Below are positions 1-9,094 of a stretch of DNA of 53,346 bases, piece after piece. The translations under genes were made by a program, and so were the position numbers. The first letter of the stretch is position 1; the number at the start of each line of letters is the position of its first letter. The notes below the pieces were generated by a model that was not told the DNA's origin, searched no databases, and was given only the letters and a program-made list of their open reading frames with translations. Source of the DNA: Mycolicibacter senuensis (GTDB lineage Bacteria; Actinomycetota; Actinomycetes; Mycobacteriales; Mycobacteriaceae); NCBI RefSeq assembly GCF_002101885.1, contig NZ_LQPS01000009.1, positions 1 to 53,346 on the forward strand, given 5' to 3'.

Positions 1-107
1 GACGCCCACATCCGGCGGGCCTCGTCCTCAACGGTCTGCGCGTGGACGTCGAAACGCCCCGCCATCGCCCGCATCGCGTCCGGGTCGGTCATAAAACGTG
101 TTGCCAC
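1..107 (-). CDS. Esx/WXG100 protein of the EsxM/EsxJ (QILSS) type, partial
   Basis: Only the first 35 codons are in the window; the gene runs off the left edge. A GTG start is preceded by AAGGAG at a good distance. The peptide begins [19 protein letters not shown] and continues [15 protein letters not shown], which I recognise as the N-terminus of the ESX-5-associated EsxJ/K/M/P/W group. These are about 98-residue helical hairpins secreted as heterodimers with an EsxN-type partner, whose gene would be expected just beyond the edge. It lies 94 bp downstream of the PE gene on the same strand, the arrangement PE19-esxM-esxN known from M. tuberculosis ESX-5. An alternative ATG start lies five codons in. 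Confidence 0.88.
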   Translation of the reverse strand, partial: MATRFMTDPDAMRAMAGRFDVHAQTVEDEARRMWA

Positions 108-201
108 TTGTTTCTCCTTGTCTGAAGTTCGTTGGTCGGGTTGGTTGACGTCGTTGTCTTAGGTCGCCGGCATGGCCGTCACTCCTGCTCGTTCAATCCG
201 C

Positions 202-501
202 TCAGCCGGCCGAAGCCGCGTTGGCCGCCTCGGTGGCTGCATAAGAGGTGGCGCTGTTGTTGAGCGTGGCGACGAACATCTCGTGGATCGCCGCGGCCTG
301 AGCGCTCACCTGCTGGTACATGGTCGCGTGGGCGGCGAACTGTGCTGCGGTCAACGCCGAGACCTCGTCGGCGGCGGCCGGAATCACCCCGGTGGTCGGG
401 GCCGCAGCAGCGGCGTTCTGCGCGTTGAGCGCTGCTCCGATACCGCTCAGGTTGCCCGCAGCGGCGGCGAGCGCCTCCGGTTGCGTGTTCACGAACGACA
501 T
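202..501 (-). CDS. PE family protein (PE19-like), ESX-5 associated
   Basis: A 99-residue protein beginning MSFVNTQPEALAAAAGNL, the standard PE-domain opening, with the Pro-Glu near residues 8-9. Its length equals that of M. tuberculosis PE19, which it closely resembles. Near the C-terminus the sequence SYAATEAANAA holds the YxxxD/E secretion signal of type VII substrates (here Tyr-x-x-x-Glu). The start is set by a strong GAGGAGGAA ribosome site eight bases upstream. The gene lies between eccC5 and an EsxM-type gene, so it is probably secreted by the neighbouring ESX-5 machine. PE proteins normally fold as a dimer with a PPE protein, but no PPE gene sits beside it here; the partner must be elsewhere or outside the window. 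Confidence 0.92.
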   Translation of the reverse strand: MSFVNTQPEALAAAAGNLSGIGAALNAQNAAAAAPTTGVIPAAADEVSALTAAQFAAHATMYQQVSAQAAAIHEMFVATLNNSATSYAATEAANAASAG

Positions 502-842
502 TGAAGTTCCTCCTCGGATCGCTGTCAGCAATCTTTCTGCCACAAATCCTAAAGGCTGGGAAAGGCCGAAACGGTCGATTACGCCTACTGTTCATCTGCC
601 GAAAGCAACTGTTCACCTGATGTGGTCCGCAACGAGTGGCGCGGCCCACAAAACAGCGACGACCTGCCGAAACACCAGACTGTTATTCACCTTCGGAGGG
701 GGTCTGCGGCGGTCTCGCCGCCGTGGGCGCAACGCGTTGCGCCGTTAAAATCTGGCCGCGGCGAATTGCCGGCGGCGCCGCCGGGCCAGCAACCGCCGCG
801 GCGCCGTTACGGGCACCGCGGCGGCAGTTGGGTCGGAGCGGC
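502..842. other. Intergenic region between eccC5 and the PE gene
   Basis: About 340 bp without a convincing gene. It is less GC-rich near 530-700 than its flanks. In M. tuberculosis this position holds cyp143, a ferredoxin gene and several PE/PPE genes; none is present here. It should contain the promoter for the PE-esx unit, but I can identify no clear -10/-35 pair. Confidence 0.5.
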
Positions 843-3800
843 TCAGCGCACCGGGGTGGCAGTGCGTTCGGCTGTCGGCGCCCGCCGCAGCTCCGTGGCG
901 GCGACCTGCACGAATACCCCGGTGTCCTCGGCCATCAGCAGGCCACGCCCGCGGGGCAGCGGACCGCCCTTCATCTTGCCGCGGATGAAGCCCTCGTCCG
1001 GGTCGGCGTCCATCACCAGCAGCGGTGCATTGGCCTGGTGCAGGGCCCGCAGCAGCGGATCGCTTCCGGCCGACGACCACCCGCCGAAGGTCCGGGTGGC
1101 GATCACATGCAGGCCCACGTCTGCCGCGCGGGTCACCCACGGGGCGGCCTTCTGGAACGGCGAGTCGAATCCGGGCGGGAACTGCTGGATGTCGTCGATG
1201 ATCAAGAAGATGTCCGGTCCGCTCCACCAGGTACGCGACAGCAGTTCTTCGGCCGACAGACCCGGCGGCGGCTCACGGTCGGCCAGCGTGGCGGCCAGCT
1301 CGTTGATGAGCGCTACCGCCCCGTCCATGTTGTAGGCGAACTTCTCCACGTAGTCCGAGCCCAGGGTGGTCAGCAGCTGACGACGGGGGTCGATCAGCCA
1401 CACCTGCGCGGATCGCTGCGTGGTGGGCGGCGCGGTGCCGGAGCCGGGCGCGTACAGCCGCTCGATCTCGCTCATGATGGTGGCCAGCGTGGTGGTCTTG
1501 CCCGATTCGCGGCGCCCGGTCACCATCAGGTGCCCGTTCTCGGCGAAGTTCAGATAGACCGGCTGCAGGTCGAGTTCGGAGATGGCCCACGCGATACCGC
1601 CGGCCCCGACGCCTTCGCGCTGGTCGTTGACCGCGACAGCCCGCACTTCGTCCAGCCCGAACCGCGCCGGCAGACGCCGCACCGGGCGTACCCGGCCCAC
1701 CGCCACCTGGCTGACTGCGGCGCCCACGCTGTCGGACTCGAATACGTGATCGTCGGTGTCGGCCAGCGAGGGCCGGGCGATCAGCGTGTGCAGACCGGAC
1801 TGGGGATCGCTGTCCAGTCGCACGTAGTTGACCGCGACCATGCCCCGTCCCGGTTTGACCGGGACGTCCTTGGCGAACCGGGAACGCACCAGCTTGGCGT
1901 CCTCCACCGCAGCCAGGCGCAACTCGACCCGGGACCCGAAGCCGCTTCGCACCGGTGGCCGCAACTCCGACTCGCGGTCGGCGGTCACGACCACGTGCAC
2001 GCCGAACGACGGGCCCTGGTTGATGATCTGGTTGACCTGTTCGACGAGCACCTCGTTGTCCTCGGACAGTGCACGGTAGTTGTCGACCACCAGGTAGACG
2101 TCACCGAAACCGTCGTTGGGCACCTTTCCGGGGGCGCCGTCGAACTTGCGGCGCCGGAACACGTCCATCGAGGCCACATCGTTCTCGAGGAAGCTGCGCT
2201 TGCGGGTGCGCACCAGCGCCAGCAGTTCGGCCACCGTGCGCCGGACCCCGTCGGGGTCGGTCGGTCCGCAGACACTGCCCACGTGCGGCAGCGTGGCGAC
2301 CGTGGTCAACGCGGTGCCGCTGTAGGCCAGGCAGTAGAACTGGACCTGTTCGGGGGTGTGGGTGAGCGCGGCCGCGGAGATCAGCGTCTGCAGCGCCGTC
2401 GTCTTGCCGGCGCCGCCGGCCCCCAGGATCAGCACGTTGGCGCCGGGGCCGGAGGTGTCCACCGTCCACGGCGGCTGGTCGTGCTTGAACGGCCGGTCGA
2501 TGACACCGATCGGGAACACCAGGTCCCGGCGGGTGCCGTAGTTCTCCTGCCACGGGTGGCCCAGGTAGCGGTTCACCAGGTCGTCGACAGCCACCGGATC
2601 GTCCAGCGGCGGCTGCCACAGCCGGTACGGCTCGAAGTCGATCTGACGCAGCTGATCGATGATCACCGTGCCCACCTTGGGAATCCGGATCCAGTCCTCT
2701 TCCTCGGCGGGGGGCTCCTCGGCGGGGGTGGCGGTGATGGCCGGGACCTCGTCGGCCGCTTCGAGCTCGGTGCCGCTCACGCTCACCTCCAGCGGGGTGA
2801 ACGCGGTGGTGAACAGCTGCGGCCGGATGTAGTCGATGGAGTGCACCTGCGGCAGCTGCTCGTCGTCGAGGATCCCGCCGCGCTGATAGTCACGCCACAG
2901 GAACTCGGCCTGGAAGCGGATGACCTCTTCGCCACTCTTGCGGAAATAGCCCAGGCCCGCCTTGCCCGGCAGGTTCACCGCGTTCGGCACGCCGGCGGCC
3001 TGTGCCGCACCGGCGGTCTGCGCCTTGAGCACCAGCCGGTAGCCCATGTTCTCCATCAGTTTCTCGGCGCGGCTCTCGATGGTCTGCGAGGCCATCATCA
3101 GGTGCACCCAGTAGGCGCGACCCTGCCGGCCGATCGAGTCCAGCACCTCCACCGCGGTCGGCATGATGCGGAACCACTCGTAGAACTCGTCGATGACGAC
3201 GACCAGCATCGGCAGCGGCGGCAGGCTGTCATCGCCGCGTGCCCGCATCCGGTTCCGGATCTCGTTGTACTCCTTGGCGCCGTCGACGCCCGCACTGTCA
3301 CACATCGACTTGCGGCGGGCGATCTCGCCCCACATGGCTTCCAGGAAGCGCTCCATCAGCGCCTGGTCGTCTTCCAGGTCGGTGATGATCCGCGACACGT
3401 GCGGCACCCCGGAGAACGGCTTGACCGCCGAACCACCCTTGAGGTCGGCGAGCACGAACTGCAGCTCATCGGGCGAATGCCCCAGCAGCAGCGACTCGAT
3501 CACCGTGCGCACCAGCGTCGACTTACCCGAGCCGGTGGTTCCCGACATGACGCCGTGCGGGCCGTCGCCCCCCTCGTCCAGGGACTTCATGTCGAGGAAC
3601 AGCAGCTCGCCGTTGTCGGAGCGGTTGCCGAACGGGACGCGCAGCCGGGACCGGCTGCCTTCGTTCTGCCGGCTCGTCCACAACTGGTTGAAGTCGATGC
3701 GCCCGGCATCCTCGATGCCGTAGTAGGAGAGGATGTCGCGCGCGCCGATGTGGTGCGACACGCGCTGGCCGATCTCCTCGTAGGCCTCGGCGAGCCGCCA

Positions 3801-5042
3801 GTGCGCCATCCGCTGCGCGAACTGTTCGGCGTCGGTCAGGCTGAGCTGGTCGGCCAGGGCGAAGAACCACTCGTTGTCGTCGATGACCATCCAGGTGTCG
3901 CGGTCGCGCGGCAGGGCGTTGATGATGCCCTTGTCGTCGAAGCGCAGCACCCGCTGTGACACGCCCCGCCACTCCGGGGCGCCGGTCAGGTCGAAGAACG
4001 TGACCCCGTCGATGCCCTCGGTGGTGTTGACGTACTCCCACTGCGGATCGACGCCGTCGACGATGATCAGGTGGTGCGGCGTCGGCGTCTCCGCCGACGA
4101 GCTGGCGTGGCGCGGCAGGAAGGAGCCGCGCCCGGAGAACAGCTCGGCGTGTTCGGTGGCGAAGTCGCGCACCGAGCCGTAAACCATGCGGGCGTTACCG
4201 GCGGCGTCCTGCCGGCGGGGGTCGCCGAAGTGCGGCAGCCATTTCACCCAATCCCACTGCTCCACATCGGAAGTCACGACGACCATCCGCAGGTGGTCGG
4301 GCCCGTGGGAGAAGGCGTACTGGCAGATGATGGCACGCATCAGCCCGAGCACGTGCTCGCGGTCGCCGACCAGTGAATACCAGGGCTCGACCAACAGCGA
4401 GACCATCTTCGGCAGGTTGTAGACCACGCTCTGGTAGCGCCCGAACTCCTGCAGCGCCTTGCCGGTCACCGGTTCGAGCTCGATGTCGGTCGGCATGTTC
4501 TGCGGCTCACCCCAGGTGACCTCGGGCCGCGTCATGCCCACCCCGACCCGGGCCAGCCCGAAGTTGAGGTCTTTGCCGTTGGGTTGGCGCTCCCACATCC
4601 GCGACGACCCGACCGCTGCGGACAGCGTGGACGGCGCCGGGTGGTACCACCGGTAGTTGGCGTCCATGCTGTCGGCGGACTCGGCGGCCGACTCGCGCAG
4701 CCGGTCCAGCATGAGCATGAACTGGGCGCGCATCGCGTCGAGCTTGGGACGGCTCAACTGTTGGGCGCCACCGCCGAAGCGGCCGCCGAACATCATCATC
4801 GCGATGCCGCCGATCATGAAGATCGGGAAGATGGAGCCGGCGCCCAGGAACATCCGGGAGCCGTTGGCCACAGTCATCGAGACCATGCCGACCAGCAGGC
4901 CGACGACCAGCACCCCGACCACCACCAGCCACCACGGCTTGCCTTCCGGCGGCGGCACGCTCAGCGGCGTGGGCAATACGATGTTCTCCGGCTTGACCAC
5001 CGGCGCGCGTTCCGGCGTCGGCCGGGCGAATCCACGTTTCAC
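843..5042 (-). CDS. eccC5: ESX-5 secretion ATPase EccC5
   Basis: A 1399-residue FtsK/SpoIIIE-type ATPase, the motor and substrate receptor of the ESX-5 inner-membrane complex. The N-terminus MKRGFARPTPE matches M. tuberculosis EccC5 (1391 residues). Two membrane segments follow at about residues 38-60 and 70-92. Three P-loop NTPase domains are visible: SGTTGSGKST near 495, LGAGGAGKTT near 875, and GRRESGKTTT near 1177, with Walker B-like VVVIDEF in the first domain. EccCa and EccCb regions are fused in one chain, as usual for ESX-5. Its ATG overlaps the eccB5 stop by four bases, so the two are translationally coupled. Substrates such as the downstream PE and Esx proteins are recognised by the C-terminal ATPase domain in this family. 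Confidence 0.97.
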   Translation of the reverse strand: MKRGFARPTPERAPVVKPENIVLPTPLSVPPPEGKPWWLVVVGVLVVGLLVGMVSMTVANGSRMFLGAGSIFPIFMIGGIAMMMFGGRFGGGAQQLSRPKLDAMRAQFMLMLDRLRESAAESADSMDANYRWYHPAPSTLSAAVGSSRMWERQPNGKDLNFGLARVGVGMTRPEVTWGEPQNMPTDIELEPVTGKALQEFGRYQSVVYNLPKMVSLLVEPWYSLVGDREHVLGLMRAIICQYAFSHGPDHLRMVVVTSDVEQWDWVKWLPHFGDPRRQDAAGNARMVYGSVRDFATEHAELFSGRGSFLPRHASSSAETPTPHHLIIVDGVDPQWEYVNTTEGIDGVTFFDLTGAPEWRGVSQRVLRFDDKGIINALPRDRDTWMVIDDNEWFFALADQLSLTDAEQFAQRMAHWRLAEAYEEIGQRVSHHIGARDILSYYGIEDAGRIDFNQLWTSRQNEGSRSRLRVPFGNRSDNGELLFLDMKSLDEGGDGPHGVMSGTTGSGKSTLVRTVIESLLLGHSPDELQFVLADLKGGSAVKPFSGVPHVSRIITDLEDDQALMERFLEAMWGEIARRKSMCDSAGVDGAKEYNEIRNRMRARGDDSLPPLPMLVVVIDEFYEWFRIMPTAVEVLDSIGRQGRAYWVHLMMASQTIESRAEKLMENMGYRLVLKAQTAGAAQAAGVPNAVNLPGKAGLGYFRKSGEEVIRFQAEFLWRDYQRGGILDDEQLPQVHSIDYIRPQLFTTAFTPLEVSVSGTELEAADEVPAITATPAEEPPAEEEDWIRIPKVGTVIIDQLRQIDFEPYRLWQPPLDDPVAVDDLVNRYLGHPWQENYGTRRDLVFPIGVIDRPFKHDQPPWTVDTSGPGANVLILGAGGAGKTTALQTLISAAALTHTPEQVQFYCLAYSGTALTTVATLPHVGSVCGPTDPDGVRRTVAELLALVRTRKRSFLENDVASMDVFRRRKFDGAPGKVPNDGFGDVYLVVDNYRALSEDNEVLVEQVNQIINQGPSFGVHVVVTADRESELRPPVRSGFGSRVELRLAAVEDAKLVRSRFAKDVPVKPGRGMVAVNYVRLDSDPQSGLHTLIARPSLADTDDHVFESDSVGAAVSQVAVGRVRPVRRLPARFGLDEVRAVAVNDQREGVGAGGIAWAISELDLQPVYLNFAENGHLMVTGRRESGKTTTLATIMSEIERLYAPGSGTAPPTTQRSAQVWLIDPRRQLLTTLGSDYVEKFAYNMDGAVALINELAATLADREPPPGLSAEELLSRTWWSGPDIFLIIDDIQQFPPGFDSPFQKAAPWVTRAADVGLHVIATRTFGGWSSAGSDPLLRALHQANAPLLVMDADPDEGFIRGKMKGGPLPRGRGLLMAEDTGVFVQVAATELRRAPTAERTATPVR

Positions 5043-6550
5043 TTGGGCACCGCCAATTCTGCAGGGCTCATATCGGTCGGCAGGGTGTCATGACGTACCA
5101 GGGCATCCTGGCGGGACAGCGTCGGGCCGTGCGCCAGCAGCCGCAACGCCACCGACGGTGCCAGTGCGGGCTCGCTGACCAGCCCCAACGCCTTGCGCTC
5201 ATCGTCGCCGGGCACCCCGAACCGCACCCCCGATGCGGACAGCCACCACAGCGATTCCCGCGTGGAGGCGTCCGGATCGTTGCCGGTCACCGCGACGAAG
5301 TTGCCGTAGCCCGGACCGAAGTAGACCCGGTCGGCCTGCGGCATGTTGTTGTCATTGGTCTTCACCAGCGAAACCACCCGGTTCATCTCTTTCTGCGGCA
5401 CCGGGATCGTGGGGCCGGACACCACCTGGACCCGGGACCGGCTCTCACCGTTGGACCGCTCCCACCACCAGCAGGTGGACGGGTTCTCCTTCATGTCAAC
5501 GACGTTGAGCGGGCCGTCCGGGTAGGCCGACAGGTCCAGCCCGGTGACCACCGGCATCTTCGCCAGCTCCGGCGGCGCCACCACCACCGGCGCACCGCCC
5601 GCGGTCGCCCCGGCGTTCTGCAGGATGCGCGCCACCACCGGTGACACGGTCTGCACACCGTTCATGAGCACCACCGAATACTGTTGCGGCCCGGCCAATT
5701 GCGGCGTGGTGAAGACGGTTCCCACCGGCCCGGGGGCGTTGGGGAAGGCCGGCGGACGGCCGGCCTCCGGGACGAACGGCACCGCCAGCTCCGGACCGAC
5801 CGGCAACGCGTCGAAGAGCGCCTGACTCATCGGCCGCGCATGCTCGACCTGTTCGGGGGTGAGCCCCAGCGGCAACAGCACCGCCCGGTCGGCGGCGTCG
5901 ATACGCGAGCGCCGGCCCTGCCGAACGACCCACGACTCGTCGTTGTAGCGCAGCACGACGGCGTCCGGGCCGTCCAGTACCCGGCGGCGGGAGTTGAGGT
6001 CCGGGGTGCCGTCGATCACGGTCACCGTGACCGGCGACGGCACTCCGACGCCCTGCACGTTGCCCACGGTGTCGCAGATCAGCCACGACGACGACGACGG
6101 TGAGGTCGGCAGAATGTCCGAGGGCGCGCCCGGGATACCGACCAGCGGGCCGTGCGGCTGCTCGGCGATCTGCGCCGAGCGCACTTTGTGCGGATTGTCC
6201 GAGCGACCGGCGATCAGCCGCGCCGATGCCAAATTCAGTGCCGGATATAAGGTGCCGCCGACCCGCACATACAGCGCGCCCGAATCACGGTCGGCGATGA
6301 TCGGCGATTCGTTCAGCTGACCCGACGGGCTCAGAAACGACCACAGCAGCGCACCCAGGCAGATGACCGACGCCGCCGAGACCGAGGCGACCACGGCCAG
6401 CGCCTGCCGCCGGCCGGGCTCCACCTCCATCCGAACCTGCCAGCGGGTCAACGCCATCGCGGTCCGTCGCGCCAGGAATTGGTACCCGGTCATCTGGGTG
6501 CGTGTCGACAACCCCAGGCCGTAACCGGGCCCCCGCTGTTCGTCAGCCAC
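5039..6550 (-). CDS. eccB5: ESX-5 secretion system membrane protein EccB5
   Basis: A 503-residue protein with one membrane segment (about residues 50-75, AVVASVSAASVICLGALLW) and a large periplasmic domain. It is the EccB subunit of the ESX-5 core complex (EccB5-EccC5-EccD5-EccE5). It is strongly similar throughout to M. tuberculosis EccB5 (506 residues): N-terminal GYGLGLSTRTQ, then SGQLNESPIIADRDSGALYV, and CWWWER late in the chain. I chose the GTG at 6550 because the next residues (ADEQRGPGYG) line up with the known N-terminus; a TTG four codons upstream is possible. It is the first gene of the minus-strand run eccB5-eccC5. eccD5, mycP5, eccE5 and eccA5 would be expected further left, outside the window. 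Confidence 0.95.
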   Translation of the reverse strand: MADEQRGPGYGLGLSTRTQMTGYQFLARRTAMALTRWQVRMEVEPGRRQALAVVASVSAASVICLGALLWSFLSPSGQLNESPIIADRDSGALYVRVGGTLYPALNLASARLIAGRSDNPHKVRSAQIAEQPHGPLVGIPGAPSDILPTSPSSSSWLICDTVGNVQGVGVPSPVTVTVIDGTPDLNSRRRVLDGPDAVVLRYNDESWVVRQGRRSRIDAADRAVLLPLGLTPEQVEHARPMSQALFDALPVGPELAVPFVPEAGRPPAFPNAPGPVGTVFTTPQLAGPQQYSVVLMNGVQTVSPVVARILQNAGATAGGAPVVVAPPELAKMPVVTGLDLSAYPDGPLNVVDMKENPSTCWWWERSNGESRSRVQVVSGPTIPVPQKEMNRVVSLVKTNDNNMPQADRVYFGPGYGNFVAVTGNDPDASTRESLWWLSASGVRFGVPGDDERKALGLVSEPALAPSVALRLLAHGPTLSRQDALVRHDTLPTDMSPAELAVPK

Positions 6551-7027
6551 CGTGCGCCCCAACCCCCAGCTGTCGGACTGCCCGGCTACGACGCCGTTCC
6601 GGTGCCATATTGGTCGTCATCTACCCCTGCCTGATCACAAGTTTCTCCACTGCGCATGCTAGCCGTGATGCGCAGCGGCCGCCCGCAGCGCGGATTGCAA
6701 TCCGGCAGCGATGGCGAATTCGGGTCCCCGATGCTGGCTCGAATTATGGGCGCATCAGGTGAACGGTCAGTTACGCGCGAGATACACCTGAGCGCACGTG
6801 CGCGCCGCAGGGCCGGGATCCCGATCCGGACCCGGAAAGAATCCGGTCGATCGAAAGCCGCCCACCCCGGAATCCGGGCCGGTGGCGGGCCCGCGTACCA
6901 AAACCGCATCCGCGGCTGCGATCCGGGCCGTGGTGGCCGTATCTGCAAATCTGAAGTTGCTGCTAGAAACCTGTGTATTTGGTGTCAGAGCGGCGGTCGT
7001 CGACGCCCGCGGTTGTACTGTCGCGGC
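6551..7027. other. Divergent intergenic region eccB5 / molybdoenzyme
   Basis: About 480 bp between divergently transcribed genes, so it must hold promoters for both the ESX-5 unit and the molybdoenzyme. Open frames across it are long only because of high GC and show no family features. A TACTGT hexamer (about 7016-7021) lies just before the GTG at 7028 and could be a -10 element for a leaderless or short-leader transcript; this is weak evidence. Confidence 0.4.
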
Positions 7028-8917
7028 GTGACGACGATCGACGGCCACGGCGCTGAAGGGCAGCTCGACCCGCGGGGTCCTGCCACTTCTCCGGCCGGGG
7101 AAGAGACAACCCACCAGGTCAACTACCCCACCGACGTCGTCGACGTCGAGTTGGAGTTGGAGCAGGGTTATCGCACCGAGATCCATAAGAACCACGATGA
7201 CACCGTCGACGTCGAGACCTACGGGGGTGGCTTCGACCTGTCCCGGCGGGCGACCGCTCCGCACCTGCGTGTCGGAAAAGACCGCTGGTTCAATCTGCTG
7301 TGGCTGATACCGATCGGCTTCGTCGGGCTGCTCGCGGCGATCGCGGCCGGCAAGGGCATCCGCAACATCCCCGGCGTGGAGGAGTTTATCGCCGAATACC
7401 CGGGCAGCATGCCGTCGACGAAGGTCGAAAGCGGGCTGCCCGCGTGGGCCGGCTGGACGCACTTTTTCAACCTGTTCATGATGATGTTCATCATCCGGTC
7501 CGGAATCCAAATTCTCTGCGACCATCCGCGGCTGTACTTCAGCCGCAACTCCACCCCGGGAAAAGACGAATGGCTGCGGGTGGGGCCGCCGGTCCCCGAC
7601 GACCCGTACTGGACCGCCAACGCCGACACCGTGGCGCTGCCGCGGCACTTCGGGCTGCCGGGCTTCCGGCATTCGATCGGGCTGGCCCGCTGGTGGCACC
7701 TGGGCCTGGACGTGCTGTGGCTGCTCAACGGGGCGGTGTTCTACGTCCTGCTGTTCAGCACCGACCAGTGGCGCCGTATCGTCCCGACTAGCTGGGACGT
7801 CTTCCCGCACGCCGCCTCGGTGATGATCCAGTACATGTCGTTGGAATGGCCCGACGACCACACCTGGACCAACTACAACGCGCTGCAGCTGATCTCCTAC
7901 TTCGTCACCGTGTTCGTCGCCGCCCCGGCCGCGGTGATCACCGGCCTGGGCATGTCGCCGGCGCTGTCCCAGCGGCTCGGGCTGATCAGCAAGCACCTGC
8001 GACTCAACATCCAGGTGGCCCGCTCACTGCACTTCCTGGTGCTGGCCTACTTCCTGGTGTTCATCCTGGTCCACGTCACGATGGTGTTCGCCACCGACGC
8101 CTTCGACAACCTCAACCACATGTTCGCCGCTCGCGGTTGTGTCGAGGGCGCCGAGCCCGGCTGCCACAGTGCCGTGGGTTTCTATGTCTTCTGCGCGGCC
8201 GCCGTGGTGTGCATCCTCGCCTGGTTCGCCGCGACTCCGCTCACGATCAAATACCCGCGGGTGGTGCAGAAAGTGGGCTTCGCCCTGATCGGTCCGTTCC
8301 AGCGGACCCTGGAGAAGCTCAACCCCCAGCCCGGCACCTTCACCGAAGACGACATCTCGCCGTTCCACTGGCGCAACGGCCGGCTGCCGGAGACCGTCGA
8401 ATACAAGGAGCACGAGGCCAGCGACTTCCAGGACTGGCGGCTCAAGGTCTACGGACTGGTCGAGAACCCGATGGAATTCAGCCTGGAGGATCTCAAGGCG
8501 CTGCCCTACCACGACCAGATCACCCAGCACTTCTGTGTGCAGGCCTGGTCCGGGGTGGCCAAGTGGGGTGGCGTGCAGATGTCGACGATCATGGACATCG
8601 TCAAGCCACTGCCCGAGGCGAAATGGGCGGTGTTCTACTCGATGGGTCTGGGCGCCACCGGCGGGATCTATTACAACGCACACCCGGTAGACCAGATGTG
8701 GCATCACATGTCGATGCTCGCCTACAACATGAACGACGAACCGCTGCCCTACATGCACGGTCGGCCGCTGCGGTTGCGTAACGAGTTGCAGCACGGCTAC
8801 AAGCTGGTCAAGTGGATCAAGGGCATCGAGTTCGTGGCGTCCTACAAGGAGATCGGCAGCGGTCACGGCGGCTACAGCGAAGACCACAAGTTCTTCGGTC
8901 GCCACCAGACGATCTGA
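7028..8917 (+). CDS. Membrane cytochrome b561-like / sulfite-oxidase-type molybdopterin fusion, copy 1
   Basis: 629 residues from a GTG start. Residues about 75-400 form a membrane domain with several helices carrying conserved His (AGWTHFFNLF, LARWWHLGLDVLW, RSLHFLVLAYF), as expected for a b-type heme cytochrome b561-like domain. The C-terminal third is an oxidoreductase molybdopterin-binding domain: QHFCVQAWSGVAKWGGV contains the Cys that ligates molybdenum in sulfite oxidase/YedY proteins, followed by Asp-Glu-Pro-Leu and a His-Gly-Arg-Pro-Leu-Arg cofactor-binding stretch. The layout resembles the two-protein MsrPQ (YedYZ) system joined in one chain, but the substrate is unknown. No Tat signal is evident; the N-terminal 75 residues are acidic and probably cytoplasmic. 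A homologue follows in tandem. Confidence 0.85.
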   Translation: MTTIDGHGAEGQLDPRGPATSPAGEETTHQVNYPTDVVDVELELEQGYRTEIHKNHDDTVDVETYGGGFDLSRRATAPHLRVGKDRWFNLLWLIPIGFVGLLAAIAAGKGIRNIPGVEEFIAEYPGSMPSTKVESGLPAWAGWTHFFNLFMMMFIIRSGIQILCDHPRLYFSRNSTPGKDEWLRVGPPVPDDPYWTANADTVALPRHFGLPGFRHSIGLARWWHLGLDVLWLLNGAVFYVLLFSTDQWRRIVPTSWDVFPHAASVMIQYMSLEWPDDHTWTNYNALQLISYFVTVFVAAPAAVITGLGMSPALSQRLGLISKHLRLNIQVARSLHFLVLAYFLVFILVHVTMVFATDAFDNLNHMFAARGCVEGAEPGCHSAVGFYVFCAAAVVCILAWFAATPLTIKYPRVVQKVGFALIGPFQRTLEKLNPQPGTFTEDDISPFHWRNGRLPETVEYKEHEASDFQDWRLKVYGLVENPMEFSLEDLKALPYHDQITQHFCVQAWSGVAKWGGVQMSTIMDIVKPLPEAKWAVFYSMGLGATGGIYYNAHPVDQMWHHMSMLAYNMNDEPLPYMHGRPLRLRNELQHGYKLVKWIKGIEFVASYKEIGSGHGGYSEDHKFFGRHQTI

Positions 8918-8934
8918 CGTTCCCCGTCTCACCA

Positions 8935-8952
8935 CCGGCCCGTGCGGGCCGG
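8935..8952 (+). terminator. Hairpin after first molybdoenzyme gene
   Basis: A perfect inverted repeat with 8-bp arms (CCGGCCCG and CGGGCCGG, 2-base loop) lies 18 bp after the stop codon. No T-tract follows, which is common for mycobacterial hairpins, so termination is possible but not certain. Confidence 0.4.
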
Positions 8953-9033
8953 CCCCGCCGTGCCTTCGAGGTCGGGTCCGGCGGCACCTTCAGGGACCCG
9001 GCACCGAATCCCCACCCGGCTCGCAGCCGCGCC

Positions 9034-9070
9034 GATTAATATTCCGCATCGTAATCATTTTTATTATGGA
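9034..9070. promoter_or_regulatory. AT-rich putative operator/promoter before second molybdoenzyme gene
   Basis: A sharply AT-rich island in GC-rich DNA, 25-60 bp before the start codon. It contains TAATCATTTTTATTA, whose ends form an inverted repeat TAAT-N7-ATTA and whose core resembles Fur/Zur-type boxes (AATCATT). It could be a -10 region, an operator, or both. Confidence 0.35.
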
Positions 9071-9094
9071 CGGGATCGGGTGAGGAATCGGGCC

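Noticed and set aside
636..3959. 1107-codon open frame opposite eccC5
   Set aside because: It is antisense to a clear EccC5 and has His/Arg/Gln/Gly-rich composition typical of a GC-rich shadow frame.
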